Position numbers and translations under genes: made by a program. A stretch of 64,000 nt of DNA from Triatoma infestans. Lineage: Eukaryota > Arthropoda > Insecta > Hemiptera > Reduviidae. This document shows, piece after piece, positions 34,031-45,663 of this stretch. Within the stretch, counting starts at the first letter, position 1, and each line of letters opens with the position of its first letter. Below the pieces are notes generated by a model. It was given only the letters and a program-made list of their open reading frames with translations. It had not been told where the DNA came from and searched no databases. The stretch is taken from assembly GCA_011037195.1 (NCBI GenBank), contig JAAEAF010003489.1, positions 88,500 to 152,499 of the forward strand. Direction: 5' to 3'.

Positions 34031-35665
34031 ATTTTTAATGAACTTTGGGTACCTTAGACTTAAAAATTGTAACTTCACAGCTAATATTTCCGAACTTTTC
34101 TAAGAAATGCCTTCTACTGTTTATGGTATATTGTTCTTCTTCTATTCGCAACTCATGGCAAACCATATTTTCTTCCAATCTTTTCTTCGCAATAGCATAA
34201 ATAATAGTTTTCTCCCAGTTCAACTTGGTGTTTTATGATGGAATTTGAATTTTTTTGGAGTCTTGAGATTCTATTCTAGGGGGCAAATATATCTGAATTA
34301 ATCGTCTCTAAAGTTACAGCCTGTTAATGTAGCTTATTTAAGAGTCTACACCTTCGCTATTCCGAAAAAGATGTTCTTCATACTTCCAAAGAGAACGCCT
34401 GCTTATAAAACAACTTTTTTTTTCAATAACTTGTAAAAATAAATAAACGATAAGTTACAAATATTTCCAATATGTACTAAACTTCATGAAAAAAGAAAAC
34501 TTCTACTGTAAGGCAGAAAAGAAGAAAAGCAAAAGGAAAATTGTTCCGTACTTAGAAATGCAGAAATAGATTATTTAAAAATGAACTTCCTTATTCCGTA
34601 CTAAAAAACTAGTACGATAAGAAACAGTTTGAATTTTTATTCTTTTCCTGTTGAATAACTTCATACTCGTAACAATAAAAACTTTATAAGAAGGTTCCGC
34701 GTTCCATTGGCAAAGTTGGGATATTTTCTTTATCTAGATATATATATAGAGAGAATGGGAGGAGTTTAGTATCATTCCTTAAGAGGATGTTGACCTCATT
34801 CACTTTATTTCATAAAGATAAGTTGAATATTATCGCTCGTGGTTTTTCATTGGATTAAGTAGGCTTATAATCAGTAACCTATTCTATTCTAGAGTTTGGG
34901 TTGTCCTAAGGGAAGTGCATTTAGCCCACAAGGATCCTTGTGCTCCCCGAATACACTCTTTCATCATCCGTGCCCCATTAATGAATAAAGTGTCGAATCC
35001 TTTCAGCCATCTCGCCTACAGATGGAAAAACAAAGTTAGGAAAGAAGACAAAAAGGTAAGGAGTCAGATTGACACCTCCAGTCCACACTGCGTGGAATCA
35101 GGATAGGCTCCATGATGTCGAGAGATATCTTCGATTCCAGACTACACCAGAAATCCTGCGCCAAACATGAAAAATGGTCAAAATTTCCTTAAAGCGGATC
35201 TGCTGATAGAAGATTTTTTGGTAATGTTTTGTAAGGAGGCAAACAAGTTCCATCAGATCTTCTCCTTGTGCTGAGCAAGCATAATTCAAAAGTAATCTGA
35301 TTTATCTTAGTTCCAACACAAAGCCACTTGTAACTGAGTAGAGGGTACTTTATCTTATTCAGTAGCGTCAAGAGCAGTTCTAATCAATCGTACATACAAG
35401 AAAAGAAGGAAAAGAATTTGGTTATAACACCTCCAAACCACAGTCGGAAATCAATAGACATCGTACCTGCTAGTCAGAACGTGGGATTATGATGTGTTTT
35501 TCTTTAGAGTGAAAGATGGTTGTGATGTCTACACGTACATAATAATTGGTGCAAAATTTGATGTACATCGAAAGGAAAGATTACTGGAATAGGACAGAAT
35601 AAATGAGATGCCAAGAAGACCGTGGTCCTTTAGTTACGTTTTACGATATCCTGGACGAGAGTAGG
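34031..35665. other. No gene recognised
   Basis: The 34890-35120 part is GC-richer, with a CACAAGGATCCTTGTG palindrome at about 34928-34943, and may belong to an unrecognised repeat. Several short frames on both strands have no family signal. Confidence 0.4.
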
Positions 35666-35669
35666 CGTA

Positions 35670-36304
35670 TGTAATGACATGGCAAGGTCATAGCATGTCA
35701 AACCTTCACAACACATAACAAAGAAAGAATAATTTATAACTAGTAGCCTAGCCGGCTGCTGTCTTCAAGACAAGGCCGCGGCCAAACAAACAAAACCAAG
35801 GGTCAATACTTTACATCAAAGCAAGCAACCGCTAAGGCTGGCCACTGACCTAAATCACTGGTCACCGAAATACCAAGGTCGCACAAGGTCGCACACTAGG
35901 ACAGATGTCTTGGTGTGAGTGTTGCTAACACTAATATATAAACTTCGCCCCATTGGAAGAGGGGATGATTATATGATTATACTTCAGTACGTCTTCAAGA
36001 TTATTATACGAGCAGCAGTTTCCGCGTTCCTATACAAGTTTTATTTATACTTATTTCCTTAGTTATGCATCTTAGTTCATTTATTTTAATCATTCTAAAT
36101 TATTAGTTATTTATCTCCTATTAATTTCTAAGTATCTTGTTAATAGTTACCATTACTCACGTTTAAATTATTGTTCAAATACAGTCTATTTTTATAAATT
36201 CCGAGTTAATAATTCGAGCACTAACTTCCAAAAATCTCTAAACTAACTTCCGCCCTCTTCAAGACATCTACTACATACCATAGGAATCACAATAAACGAT
36301 TACA
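35670..36304 (-). mobile_element. Solo LTR, family L1, inverted (635 bp)
   Basis: Starts TGTAATGACATGG and ends CGATTACA. Its reverse complement aligns with 44336-44982 (CTTGAAGAGGGCGGAAGTTA, AACTGCTGCTCG, AGTTTATATATTAGTGTTAG, ACACCAAGACATCTGTCCTA). The immediate flanks, GCGTA and CTACA, do not match, so the target duplication has decayed or the ends are off by a few bases. Confidence 0.75.
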
Positions 36305-36980
36305 CTACACGTATTATATGCTCCGAACTTGCAGGAGCGATGAGAGTAACCTAACCATCAGAGGCCACCTTTGAAACTTGACCATGGAACATATCTTTGA
36401 AAAAGACCCAGGGACTGATCTTTCATAGCGGCCGATCCTGGTTTATCAGTATGCTAGTGTTTATAGATGATTAAGTCGCAGATGGTGTGTAAAAAAGCAA
36501 GGGAGCGTGAATATGGAAAAATATGTGCTTGTATTCTTTAATAGCCTGCTTTATGTTGTGTTCAACAACCGGTTTCGGTCATTCGTTCGTCATCAGGGTG
36601 TTTTGCCTCGCAGTTTGAGATTCTTGACTAACATAATTCAAAGCAGAGCCAAGTATGTCTTGGACATTATTCTGGGTGTTTTAAGATAGTGCTTTGAACG
36701 TTGCTGGACAAGAAAGCTATTAAGTACAAGATACCTGGAGATTTTGCTACACCTTACATTTTATTACCTTCTTGAGATTTCATTTTTTGTATCAAAAAAA
36801 AAAAATATTGCAATAATAGAAAAAATCTTGTTCATAACATGAAAGAACGTAAAACGTTCAAAAAAATTTTCTTCGGAAGCGTTTCATTCAATTTTGTAAA
36901 ATATTGACTAGTAGTCACGAAATACCTTGTTTTAAATAGTTTGAAATATTTTTATTATCTGTACCTGATTTTTGTTTCTC
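36305..36980. other. No gene; contains one hammerhead-like repeat motif
   Basis: The piece at about 36538-36606 (AGCCTGCTTTATGTTGTG, CAACCGGTTTCGGTC, TCGTCATCAGGGTG) belongs to the same short repeat as 14200-14492. The rest is unassigned. Confidence 0.45.
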
Positions 36981-36984
36981 CTAG

Positions 36985-37610
36985 TAAGAGAAAGTATTGT
37001 AATCGTGTCAAATTTTCGATATTGAGTTTTCACCGAAAATATCCGTTTTGAGGTCCCCTGAATTCAAAAAAGTAGTTTTTGGCAAATGGTCTGTGTGTGT
37101 GTATGTGAACAGCATAGCTCAAAAACGAAAAACTGTAGAAAGTTGAAACTTGATATTACGTTTAGGTACCACTATAGGATTTGACAGTGCGTTATCTATC
37201 AAAATTCCTATACCGGAAGTACCACTTTACTAATTGGTTTTACGTTTTTGCGATTTTCTCAAAAATGGCTCTGACGATTTTGTTTAAACTTGGTATATCA
37301 ACTACACATACAAAGAGCTACAACTTTTATTTGAAACATTTCTCTGGGAAAATTCATTTAAGAGCACTTTTAGGGGAGGGATGGGGTTACAGCTTTCTCT
37401 AAAGTGGTATCATAAGTTGATTATACAATTCTATCATCCAAACAAAATTAATTAGAAATAAATAGATGGCCAAAATTCCAAATTTTAAGAAAATTAGTAA
37501 GCCGGAAGTGCGCTTTTACTGAACAGCTTTTTCAGTTTTGGACGAATTTTATAATTTTGAAAACAGAAGTAAGAGAAAGTTGTGTGAGTGTTTCACACCA
37601 GATTTTTTCT
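36985..37610 (+). repeat. Repeat family A, full-length copy with one module
   Basis: Start CTCCTAGTAAGAGAAAGTAT, TGTAATCGTGTC; GTTTTCACCGAAAATATCCG; GAGGTCCCCTGAATTC; GTGTGTGTGT; GAACAGCATAGCTC; GCGTTATCTATCAAAATTCC. Then a single module (about 37200-37500), and the end GAGAAAGTTGTGTGAGTGTT, TCACACCAGA, T run. This is the clearest one-module copy and defines both ends. Confidence 0.85.
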
Positions 37611-38960
37611 TTTAATACACTATTTCTTATTACGTGTAAAATCCAAACATAAACATTACAAAAACTGCCCACTATATCCGCTTCAAAGCATTTGGTCTAT
37701 TCTTATTTTAAAACAACTGTGTTTTATGAACATTCTATTCTGTTGAGGAAAATTGTAAAAAAAAAAGAAGAGAGAAAAATGAAAAATTTGGAATCAAACT
37801 AAAAACAAAGAATGGTTCAAAAGTATAAAGTTCAAACAATGTGAAATGAAAAATAAGATATAATATTTTCCTAAAAAAAATAAAAAAAAAAAAATAAACA
37901 TACGGTGGTCAGGATTTTTATATTAAATTATGGCCTCTATACAAAAAAGGGGAAAACTCAATTTTAATTAATGAAATGTCCTTGATTTTATTATTTTTAT
38001 TTTATCTTGTAATTCATATTTTTGTCTTTTGTTTTTATTATTAAATATAATAATAAAAAAGAAATCATATTAAAAACATTGAAAGGCCCGTGGTGGGTAA
38101 ACAATTATTAATATTGATAAAATTGTTGAAGTGTATTGCAGGTAATATATAATTGAACAGATGTTTCTGAGTCTGTGTGAGTGAATATGAAAAACGTTTG
38201 TAAAGTGACGTCACTTTCAAGAAGGGTCAATGTTCGAATGGCCGCCACTGGTGTCCGTATCACCCCAATCGTGTGTTGTGTGTGTACGGTGTTCCACTCT
38301 GATCTCACTTGTGGGCCAAAGCTGTCACTTCATCTCCTTTCGCTCATACAACTTGTTTGAAAGTGTTTTTTCCATCTTTTCTTCAAAGTTCACTACTTCT
38401 TCAAACAACCTTCATGTTTTTGGAGAATAATGTGGTACTTGGAGGGAGGGGGGATTTCATTTTGCACATTTGTCAATTTCTTTCTGTCGAAACCATATAA
38501 TTCGGCATAGGTTTTGTAGATTACTTTTTGACCTCAAATATTCTGTAAAGCAATTCAAGAGATCAGAGAATTTTTTTTTTTGTGATCGAATAACACAATG
38601 CTAAGACATCACACAAAATATATATCTATATATAATTGTTAAGATTTTACATTATGTTGCTCGATGATTTCACACTACTGATCAAAATATACTAATGATA
38701 AGCGAATGCATGAAATGGAACGACAAAAACCTAAAATCTAGGAAACTAGTCGGAATATAATGTTTTCTGCCGTCCAACCAACCATTCAATAAATCAAGAT
38801 GGTTGAAGGTTTGCAAGTTTGGCATGGTCTTATGTTCGATAAATTTCCTCTCAAGGCGTAAAAGGAAACAGAGATTCATATTTATTTATTGCATTTGTAA
38901 TGTAATTGGTATGGATGTGTTTTATGTTTGTAGTAGTAGTAGCTTGTGGCGTGAGCGGTC
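37611..38960. other. Unassigned DNA, partly GC-richer
   Basis: The 38100-38470 part is not recognisably repetitive and has a more balanced composition than its surroundings, with overlapping frames on both strands (for example 38108-38308 minus and 38230-38430 plus), none with a known domain. It could be an exon or promoter of an unseen gene; this cannot be decided. Confidence 0.35.
38202..38217. promoter_or_regulatory. Palindromic CRE-like site
   Basis: AAAGTGACGTCACTTT is a perfect 16-bp palindrome around TGACGTCA, the full cAMP-response element bound by CREB/ATF bZIP dimers. It lies in the non-repetitive 38.1-38.5 kb stretch. Whether it is used is unknown. Confidence 0.35.
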
Positions 38961-38969
38961 AGTAGTAGC

Positions 38970-39625
38970 TTAGGGCGCTCATTTTCAATATCGAGTTTTC
39001 ACCGGAAATATCCGTTTTGAGGTACTCTGAGTCCATAAATGTGGTTTTTAGAAGAAAATGGTGTGTGTGTGTGAAACCGGAGCTCAAAACGAAAAAACGC
39101 CTAAAGTTCAAACTTGACATTCCCTTAGATATCACCATGTAATCCGACACTGAGTTATCTGTCAAAATTCTTCAACCGGAAGTACCTCTTTGCTGAATGT
39201 TTACACTTTTTTGTAATTTTCTCGAAAATGGCTCTAACGATTTTCTTTAAACTTGGTATATCAATTACACATAGAAAGATCTACAATTTTTATTTGTAAC
39301 ATTTCTCCAGGTAAACTCATTAAGCGGGCTTTTGGGGTAGGGGTAGGGTTAGGTTTACCTCTAAAGTGCTATCTTAGTTGATTATACAATTCTACCACGT
39401 AGACAAAATTAATTAGAAGTATATAGATTGCCAAAATTCCAAGTTTCAAGAAAATTAGTAAACCGGAAATACGCTGATACTGAACAGTTTTTTCGGTTTT
39501 TGACGAACTCCGACGAATTTCATTAAATGTGGTATACTAACTATAGAGTTTATCAATTACAAGTTTGAAAACTGGAGTTAGAGAAAGTTATGTGAGTGTT
39601 TCACACCAGATTTTTTTATAAGTGT
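38970..39625 (+). repeat. Repeat family A copy with one module
   Basis: Starts inside the family at TTTTCAATATCGAGTTTTCACCGG, then GAGGTACTCTGAGTCC, (GT)n at 39060-39072, GAGTTATCTGTCAAAATTCT, the module (about 39170-39470), and the end GAGAAAGTTATGTGAGTGTT, TCACACCAGA, T run. An extra TATACTAACTATAGAGTTTATCAATTACAAG stretch near the end is the region deleted in the 36985 copy. Confidence 0.8.
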
Positions 39626-39629
39626 AGTT

Positions 39630-41395
39630 TACATTCCAAATTCAAGAAAATCATTTTAGTTTTTGAGGACCCCCCCCCAATTAAAATACAAGACTGTAAA
39701 ATCCCCATTTCCGGTTAACCGAATTTCATCAAATTTGGAATTCCAGTAATGCTTCTTCTAATTTATCTTAATATTTGTTCAGTCGTATGTCTGTCGGTAG
39801 GGTTTGTTTCTTGTTTCTCTTCTCTTACATGAGCGCCGGGCTGTATCCGGTTATTGCTAATTCATCCTTTCCTGCTAACATCAACTGATTACTAATTCTT
39901 TCCATCTACCTTTTTTTGTGGCCTCACACTTATTTCCTTATTATTTTTCTTTCCTGATTATTTCTAGAAATATTTATATCACCTTTTCTAACTCATTCAT
40001 CCCCCTCTACTTCCGTTCATCCTTGAGCCCTACGCTCTAATACTTCACTTCTGCTGTTTAGTTTAGGCGAGTCACTTATTTTCTACAATTTACTACTTCT
40101 GAAAATTGTATTTGTGATATTTATTTAAACCTGCTTCCTTCATTTTGCACCTGGTTCTGTTTACTGAGCATCACCGCTGATACAGAACCACCGCTGCTTC
40201 TTCTTCTTTTGGTTAAACTCAGCTATACACATCTCTTAACATATAAACCATTGGTATCCGCACTTCTCAGCTGAATCTTTAGCTCTCCTCAGATTCTACT
40301 ATCTACGCATCTCCTCTTTACTAGGTGAGTCAGAATATTTACTATTTCATTCTTTGTTTATTATTGTTTATTATTTATCATTTATTTTGTATTTGCTCCC
40401 GCAACCATTATTTTCGCGTCTACTACAGCTACCTCTATCATCACAACTTCCTGGTACGCTTCCACAAGCCTACAATATTATATAGGTGATAGAACCATAC
40501 ATTCTACTGACATGGTACTTTAGAGAAATCCCTAACGTTACTATTCTTTGAGAACCTTCCAAAATAATCAATTTGTCCGAAATGTTTCAAATAAGTGAAG
40601 CACTTATGTATTTAGTTAGTATAGGAAGTATCAAGACAATTGTTGCAACAGTTTTTGTTGAGAAAATCGCTGTAATTTGTAAATAAAAATATTCTAAGAA
40701 TTTGGCGAGTCATAATCATGCCATCAACCATCAAGGTTCGATGATCCGGATATTACAAACTTTAAAAGATTTTCAAAACAATGATTTACTGAGATATCCT
40801 AAAAAATTTTTGCAGAGATGACAGTCACATCAGAGGAAGTGTTGTGAAGAATATATAAAGAAAAGAAATTATATGGAATGGACATATAAAAGTAAAAAGG
40901 AAGGATTAATATCAGGAAGGATCCGGGCAAACTATGATCATCTTGATTAAAATGAAGATAATAATGTTTTGCTACAGTTTTCCGATAAATGGAGGCTTAA
41001 AGGTGGGGGAAATATAAAGTCTTTTAGTTGATCAAGTCATTTTATTAGAAGAACATTAGCTATCTAGAGCATCATTTGCTTGGATGTAAACATATCTGGC
41101 AATATGAAAGTAAACAAATATTCTATTTCAATCAATTTGGATTTATAACATTCACTCGTGAGAATTTGCCCAAAAATTGTTGTCTCTTTTGTCTACCTAA
41201 TGTGGATCTATTTATTAGAAAACTCCTTAAACGGATCTTAAACAAACTACGGATCAATAAACCATACACCCCACACTGTGATATCTTCATTGCAACAAAT
41301 TCCATAGTAACATGCATTCAAACCTCAAGTCAGATTTCTTCTTCAAGTTCACTCTAAGTAATAATCTTTTTCTTTTTATAACAAATATCACTTTA
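39630..41395. other. No gene; diverged family A pieces
   Basis: Family A-like words occur at 39640-39760 and, on the minus strand, at 40475-40700 (GGTGATAGAACCATACATTC, GTACTTTAGAG, GAAATGTTTCAAATAA). A C run lies at 39670-39678. The 39830-40460 part is pyrimidine-rich and unassigned. The frame 41076-41357 has no motif. Confidence 0.4.
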
Positions 41396-41399
41396 ATTT

Positions 41400-41830
41400 G
41401 TTGTATCGTGACACTTGGCTATTAGAGAAATGTTGCTGTGCCTTTCACGGACTTCTTTCAAGCATTTGGTTGATCCCTTATTGGGGGCATTGTGATTTAA
41501 GGAGACACCTCTACTTAATGGGGCTCATGCTAGACCCCTCTTTTAGAGTCTGTGAAACTGAAGAAGAAACACCCATTCATCTTATGACAAATTGCTTGGA
41601 TTGTGAGGAACTTAGGTTCAGGACCTTTGATCGGAACAGGATATCTGTGGAAGTGCTTAGGCTATTTCCCTTTAAGGTTGTTGTCCGATTTGATATGACT
41701 GCGGTGAATGGGTTAGACCCGAGTTTGGGTTTTTGTTCTAGAGCCGGTTTGTTGTTGTTTTTCCTTGGATAGCCATACTGGGTCCTGAAGGGCTTTGGAT
41801 AGCGTAAGGTTTGTTCCCTTTCCATAGACG
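41400..41830 (+). mobile_element. Non-LTR retrotransposon tail (family of 10811-11880)
   Basis: Frame 41398-41772 includes GHCDLRRHLYLMGLMLDP, FRVCETEEETPIHLMTNCLD, CEELRFRTFDRNRIS. This Cys/His tail is the better-preserved counterpart of the two minus-strand copies. The 3' UTR ends at GGATAGCGTAAGGTTTG, beyond which the related copies have (TTA)n; here the tail is missing. Confidence 0.8.
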
Positions 41831-42715
41831 TCGAATCGTGGACACTTAGTTGCAAAAATCTATATAAGGACATCAAAAGAGATTTGTGAGGAGCAGAATT
41901 TAACATGGACTTAAAAAATATTACATTCAATTTTGATCAGTTCAAAAAAATCAATCATTTTTCCAGGACGATATTTCCAGACATATTTCTCCAGACTGGT
42001 AAATTGCTGGAATGTATTCATTCTAATTTTGCACTATAAAAATAGATAATATTCTCTTATAATATAGATCTATTGATTTTCTAATAATAAAAGAACCAGG
42101 CAAGTTTAAATTGAAAATATATGTTTCATACAGTATATAAAATATATAGTAAAAGAAAAGTCGTCAACACATACATAGTACTTCTAATAAATAATATAAT
42201 TAAAACGTAAATACAGAAATATAAATCTTGTATTAATGAAATTGTCAAAAAGCTATAAAGCAAAATATGTTATATAATAAGTGGAAACCATATGAATACC
42301 ATTTTGTTGAAATTTTGTTTTCTTTAGAGAACTTTACATTTTCTTCTGGAACAAATAGTTTTTAATCTATGATTTTTATCCGTCATAGCATGATTCATTT
42401 TATTGGTTCTGGCCGGTTTCGATTTTCATCCATCGTCACAGTATGGTTTCCAATCAATTCGAGTAGAGAGATGGTTTAAACTATACGCTTATATCACAAA
42501 CGACACTGGTTGAATCCAACAACACTGGTTAACGACAGGCAAAAATCTAAATAAAGACATCAAAAGAGATTTGCATGGAAAAAAAAAAAATGGAAGCATT
42601 GGAATTAGTGAACAACACTGGTTTGAATTACTGGATTGGGCTTAATTAGAGATAAAATTTTCTATAAGTTAGTTTATTCGTTAGCAGATTATTTGAAAGG
42701 GGAAAAGAAAATAAG
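41831..42715. other. No gene; one short repeat piece
   Basis: 42375-42470 (TCCGTCATAGCATGATTC, GGCCGGTTTCGATTTTC, ATCCATCGTCACAG) is the same short repeat as 61455-61560. A degraded hammerhead-like core sits at 42411-42442 on the minus strand. The rest is AT-rich. Confidence 0.45.
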
Positions 42716-42717
42716 GT

Positions 42718-42980
42718 TTCCACGCGTTGGTCTAGTGGCTACCGCACTCGCCTTTCGTGCGAGAATTCAGGGTTCGATTCCCGTGAGGGGAAAGTTTTTG
42801 TTGTCCCAGCATCGTGAAAAAAAAAAAAAAATGGGAACCTACAGTTTAGTAGCGCCCTAGGTAGCGAAGGTCAGCACTAAACGGCGAGGGAACTACAACG
42901 TGCTTACCACACGTCTCCCCAATATGTCGCCGTCAGGCAAGTCTTGGATCTTTATGTATTCTTGTGCCACGCAAAAAAGA
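42718..42980 (+). repeat. SINE of a second type (S2), tRNA-Glu-like head
   Basis: The head, TGGTCTAGTGGCTACCGCA (A box region), CTCGC-CTTTCGT-GCGAG (anticodon arm, loop anticodon TTC) and GGTTCGATTCC (B box), resembles tRNA-Glu. The T stem and acceptor stem do not pair properly. An A run at 42818-42831 is followed by a GC-richer body (CAGCACTAAACGGCGAGGGA, CACACGTCTCCCCAATATGT, CTTGTGCCACGC) and an A-rich end. No second copy is in the window. Confidence 0.65.
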
Positions 42981-42984
42981 AAAG

Positions 42985-43990
42985 AAAATAAGAACCAACG
43001 GAAGATACTCTGCCTTAAAAAAATAATCTCTCTCTCAAAAAAAAAATGGACAAATATTTTATAATAAAATAAATATGTATAATTTGTAAAAATGGAAAAA
43101 AATTATAACAGTGGACAAATGCTATGACGTAATTCAATGTACGTACACAAAATGATGACATTGTCCTTAAAGTAATAAATGCAAAAGGTTACCGTCGGCT
43201 CTTGAAGCGCCTCTTTCATCTGCTCAATCACTCACTTTCGTCCGTCCCCTACTGCACGTAGAGCTTACTATAAATACAGCTTTCAGTTAGAAAAATGTCT
43301 TCCTGGAGGAACTGGAGTTCCGAAGAGGAAAAAAAAAAGAAAAACCACTGTGTGCACGGCCGGGAAAAACAGATAGCACAAGGGACAAAAGCAAAATATT
43401 ATAATGTGCCTTATCATATTTATTATATACATATTTCTCTCTAGATCCTATATTATTCTTATTTCGAGGATATTTATTTTATACCTTCTTTTTTTTTTTC
43501 GACAAACATATTTATCAAAACTTATGTGCTTTAGAATAACAAATAATATATGGATAGCGGTATGGAGGATAGATAATTTTATAGTCAACTACATTAAACG
43601 GAAATACATTGTTTTAATGTTGCCAGTATATGAAATGCTTTTAGCGAATGGTCATTTTGCGTTATAGAATGGTCACTTTTTTATTGTTGCCACCAAAAAT
43701 GCCATAAAAATAAGTAATAGCATTAATCTCAAACTTGATGGATACCCTTTTTAGATTACCCAATAAATACAAGAAGATTTCGGTCAATATCCGCTAACTT
43801 TCAAGTGCAACATTACTGAATATTTTCTTGATAGTTATGAATTAAAGTTATCTCCTTTCCAATCATTCATTCCTCTTTCCAAAAACTAAAAGTACAAGCA
43901 ATATTTAGAAAGTATCATTTAGTAATTAATAAGAAGAAATATTAACACAATTTAAGTAGGTTGTCAGACTATTATATAAAAAAACGATAT
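42985..43990. other. No gene recognised
   Basis: A TATAAATA box at 43269-43276 lies 19 bp upstream of an ATG (43295) opening a 49-codon frame that starts MSSWRNWSSEEEKKKK. TATA and ATG are too close for a normal transcription start, and no domain is seen, so no gene is called. Confidence 0.35.
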
Positions 43991-43994
43991 ACTC

Positions 43995-45662
43995 ATACAA
44001 CTTTCTCTTATTCCAGTTATCAGAATTGTAATTGACAAATTTTATAGTTAGTATAACAAATTTAATGAAATTCATCGGTTTTATTATGGAGAAAATAGCA
44101 AAAACTAAGAAAACTGTTCAGTAAAAACGCACTTCCGCTTTCCTAATTTTCTTGAAACTCGGAATTTTGGCAATCTATTTATTTCTAATTAATTTTATCT
44201 ACATGGTAAAATTGTATAATCAATGAAGATACCATTTTAGAGGCAAATATAACCCTACCCTTTCCCCGAAAGCACACTTAAATGAGTTTACCCGGAGAAA
44301 TGTTTCAAACAAATGTTGTAGCTCTTGTAATGGAATCGTTTGATGTGATTCCTGATGTAGTAGATGTCTTGAAGAGGGCGGAAGTTAGTTGAGAGATTTT
44401 GGAAGTTAGTGCATCGAATTATTAATACGGATTTTATAAAAATAAACTGTATTTTAACAATAATTTTAACGTATAAATGGTAACTAATAACTAGCAAAAT
44501 ACTTAGGAATAAATAGAAGATAAATAAGTAATAAATTAGAATGATAAAATAAACGAACTAAGATGCACTACTCAAGGATAGTAAGTTTAAATAAAACTGT
44601 GTATAGACGCGTAAACTGCTGCTCGATTATATGGACATGCTCGTATCGTCGCATAAGATATAATGATCCTCTCGTTGTAAATGATAGAGTTTATATATCG
44701 GTGTTGGCCACACTCACACCAAGACATCTGTCCTAGTGTGCGACCTTGTACGACCTTCGCAGTTTGCTGACCTTATTTAGGTCAGTGGCCAACTTTATCG
44801 GTGCTTGCTTTGATGTAAAGTATTGAAAAGGGCTTTGTTGTTTGTTTGGCCGGCATTGTCTTGAAGACGGCGGACTGCTAGGTCGCTGGTTATAAATTGC
44901 TCTTTTATCACTGCCATCCTTTGTTAAGATAGCAGCTGGCTGGAACCACTTTGACATTGGTATGGCTTTCCATGTCATTACACTCTTTATATGTGTAGTT
45001 GATAAAACCTTGTTTAAAGAAAATCGTTGGAGCCGTTTTAGTGAAAATAGCAGTACATTGAAAAATACATTTCAGTAAAAACACGATTCCGGTCATCCGA
45101 TTTTCTTTAAACTCGGAATTTTAACAGCATATTTAATCCTGATCAGTATTATTTAGATGAAATTATTGTATAATAAACTGAAATAGCATTTTAGAGGACT
45201 TAACTTAACTTTTTAACCCCACCTCTCCCCAGAAGTGCCCTTAAATGAATTTTTCTAGAGAAATGTTTCAAATAAAAGTTGTAGATCTTTCTATATGTAA
45301 TTGATACACCCAGTTTAAAGGAAACCGTTGGAGCCATTTTTGAGAAAATTGCAAAAAAGTGAATAAAAAAAGTGTTCAGTAAAGTGATTCTTTCGGTCGA
45401 GAAATTTTGACAGATAACGTATTGTCCGTATCCCATGGTGTTACCCAAACGGAATATTAAGTTTGAACTTTTTGCAATTTTTTGTTTTTGAGCTTTGTTG
45501 TTCACATACATACATACATACAAACACAGACACACACACACACAGACTATTTGCTAAAAACCACTTTTTTGGACTCAGGGGACCTCAAAACGGTTATTTC
45601 CGGTGAAAACTCGATATCGAAAATTTGATACGATTACAATACTTCCTCTTACTAGGAGTAAG
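43995..45662 (-). repeat. Repeat family A, two-module copy split by a solo LTR
   Basis: 43995-44335 (CTTTCTCTTATTCCAGTTAT, AATGAAATTCATCGG, GCACTTCCGC, AACTCGGAATTTTGG, GAAATGTTTCAAAC, GTTGTAGCTCT) continues at 44983-45662 (CTCTTTATATGTGTAGTTGA, AATCGTTGGAGCCGTTTT, second module, GATAACGTATTGTCCG, CACACACACA, GGGGACCTCAAAACGG, ACGATTACAATACTTCCTCT, TACTAGGAGTAAG). GTAGCTCT|CTCTTTATATG shows the exact interruption by the LTR. Confidence 0.85.
44336..44982 (+). mobile_element. Solo LTR, family L1 (647 bp), inside family A
   Basis: TGTAATGGAATCG...CATGTCATTACA, with CTCT on both sides as a short target duplication within family A. Internal words match 17095-17976 (GATGTCTTGAAGAGGG, GGCGGAAGTTAGTT, AACTGCTGCT, CACACCAAGACATCT, GACCTTATTTAGGTCAGTGG, TCTTGAAGACGGCGG). 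No coding region, so it is a solo LTR. It is younger than the family A copy it interrupts. Confidence 0.85.
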
Positions 45663-45663
45663 A

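Noticed and set aside
38108..38308. 66-codon minus-strand frame in the CRE region
   Set aside because: Overlapping frames of equal length exist on the other strand and none has a recognisable domain. It is kept only as unassigned unique DNA.
41076..41357. 93-codon frame
   Set aside because: No family resemblance, and the opposite strand is also open. Not called.
42718..42800. tRNA-Glu gene
   Set aside because: The anticodon arm is good, but the T stem and acceptor stem do not pair, and the head is fused to a SINE body.
43295..43444. 49-codon gene after a TATAAATA box
   Set aside because: The ATG is only 19 bp from the TATA box, the codons run into lysine repeats, and no domain or splice continuation was found.
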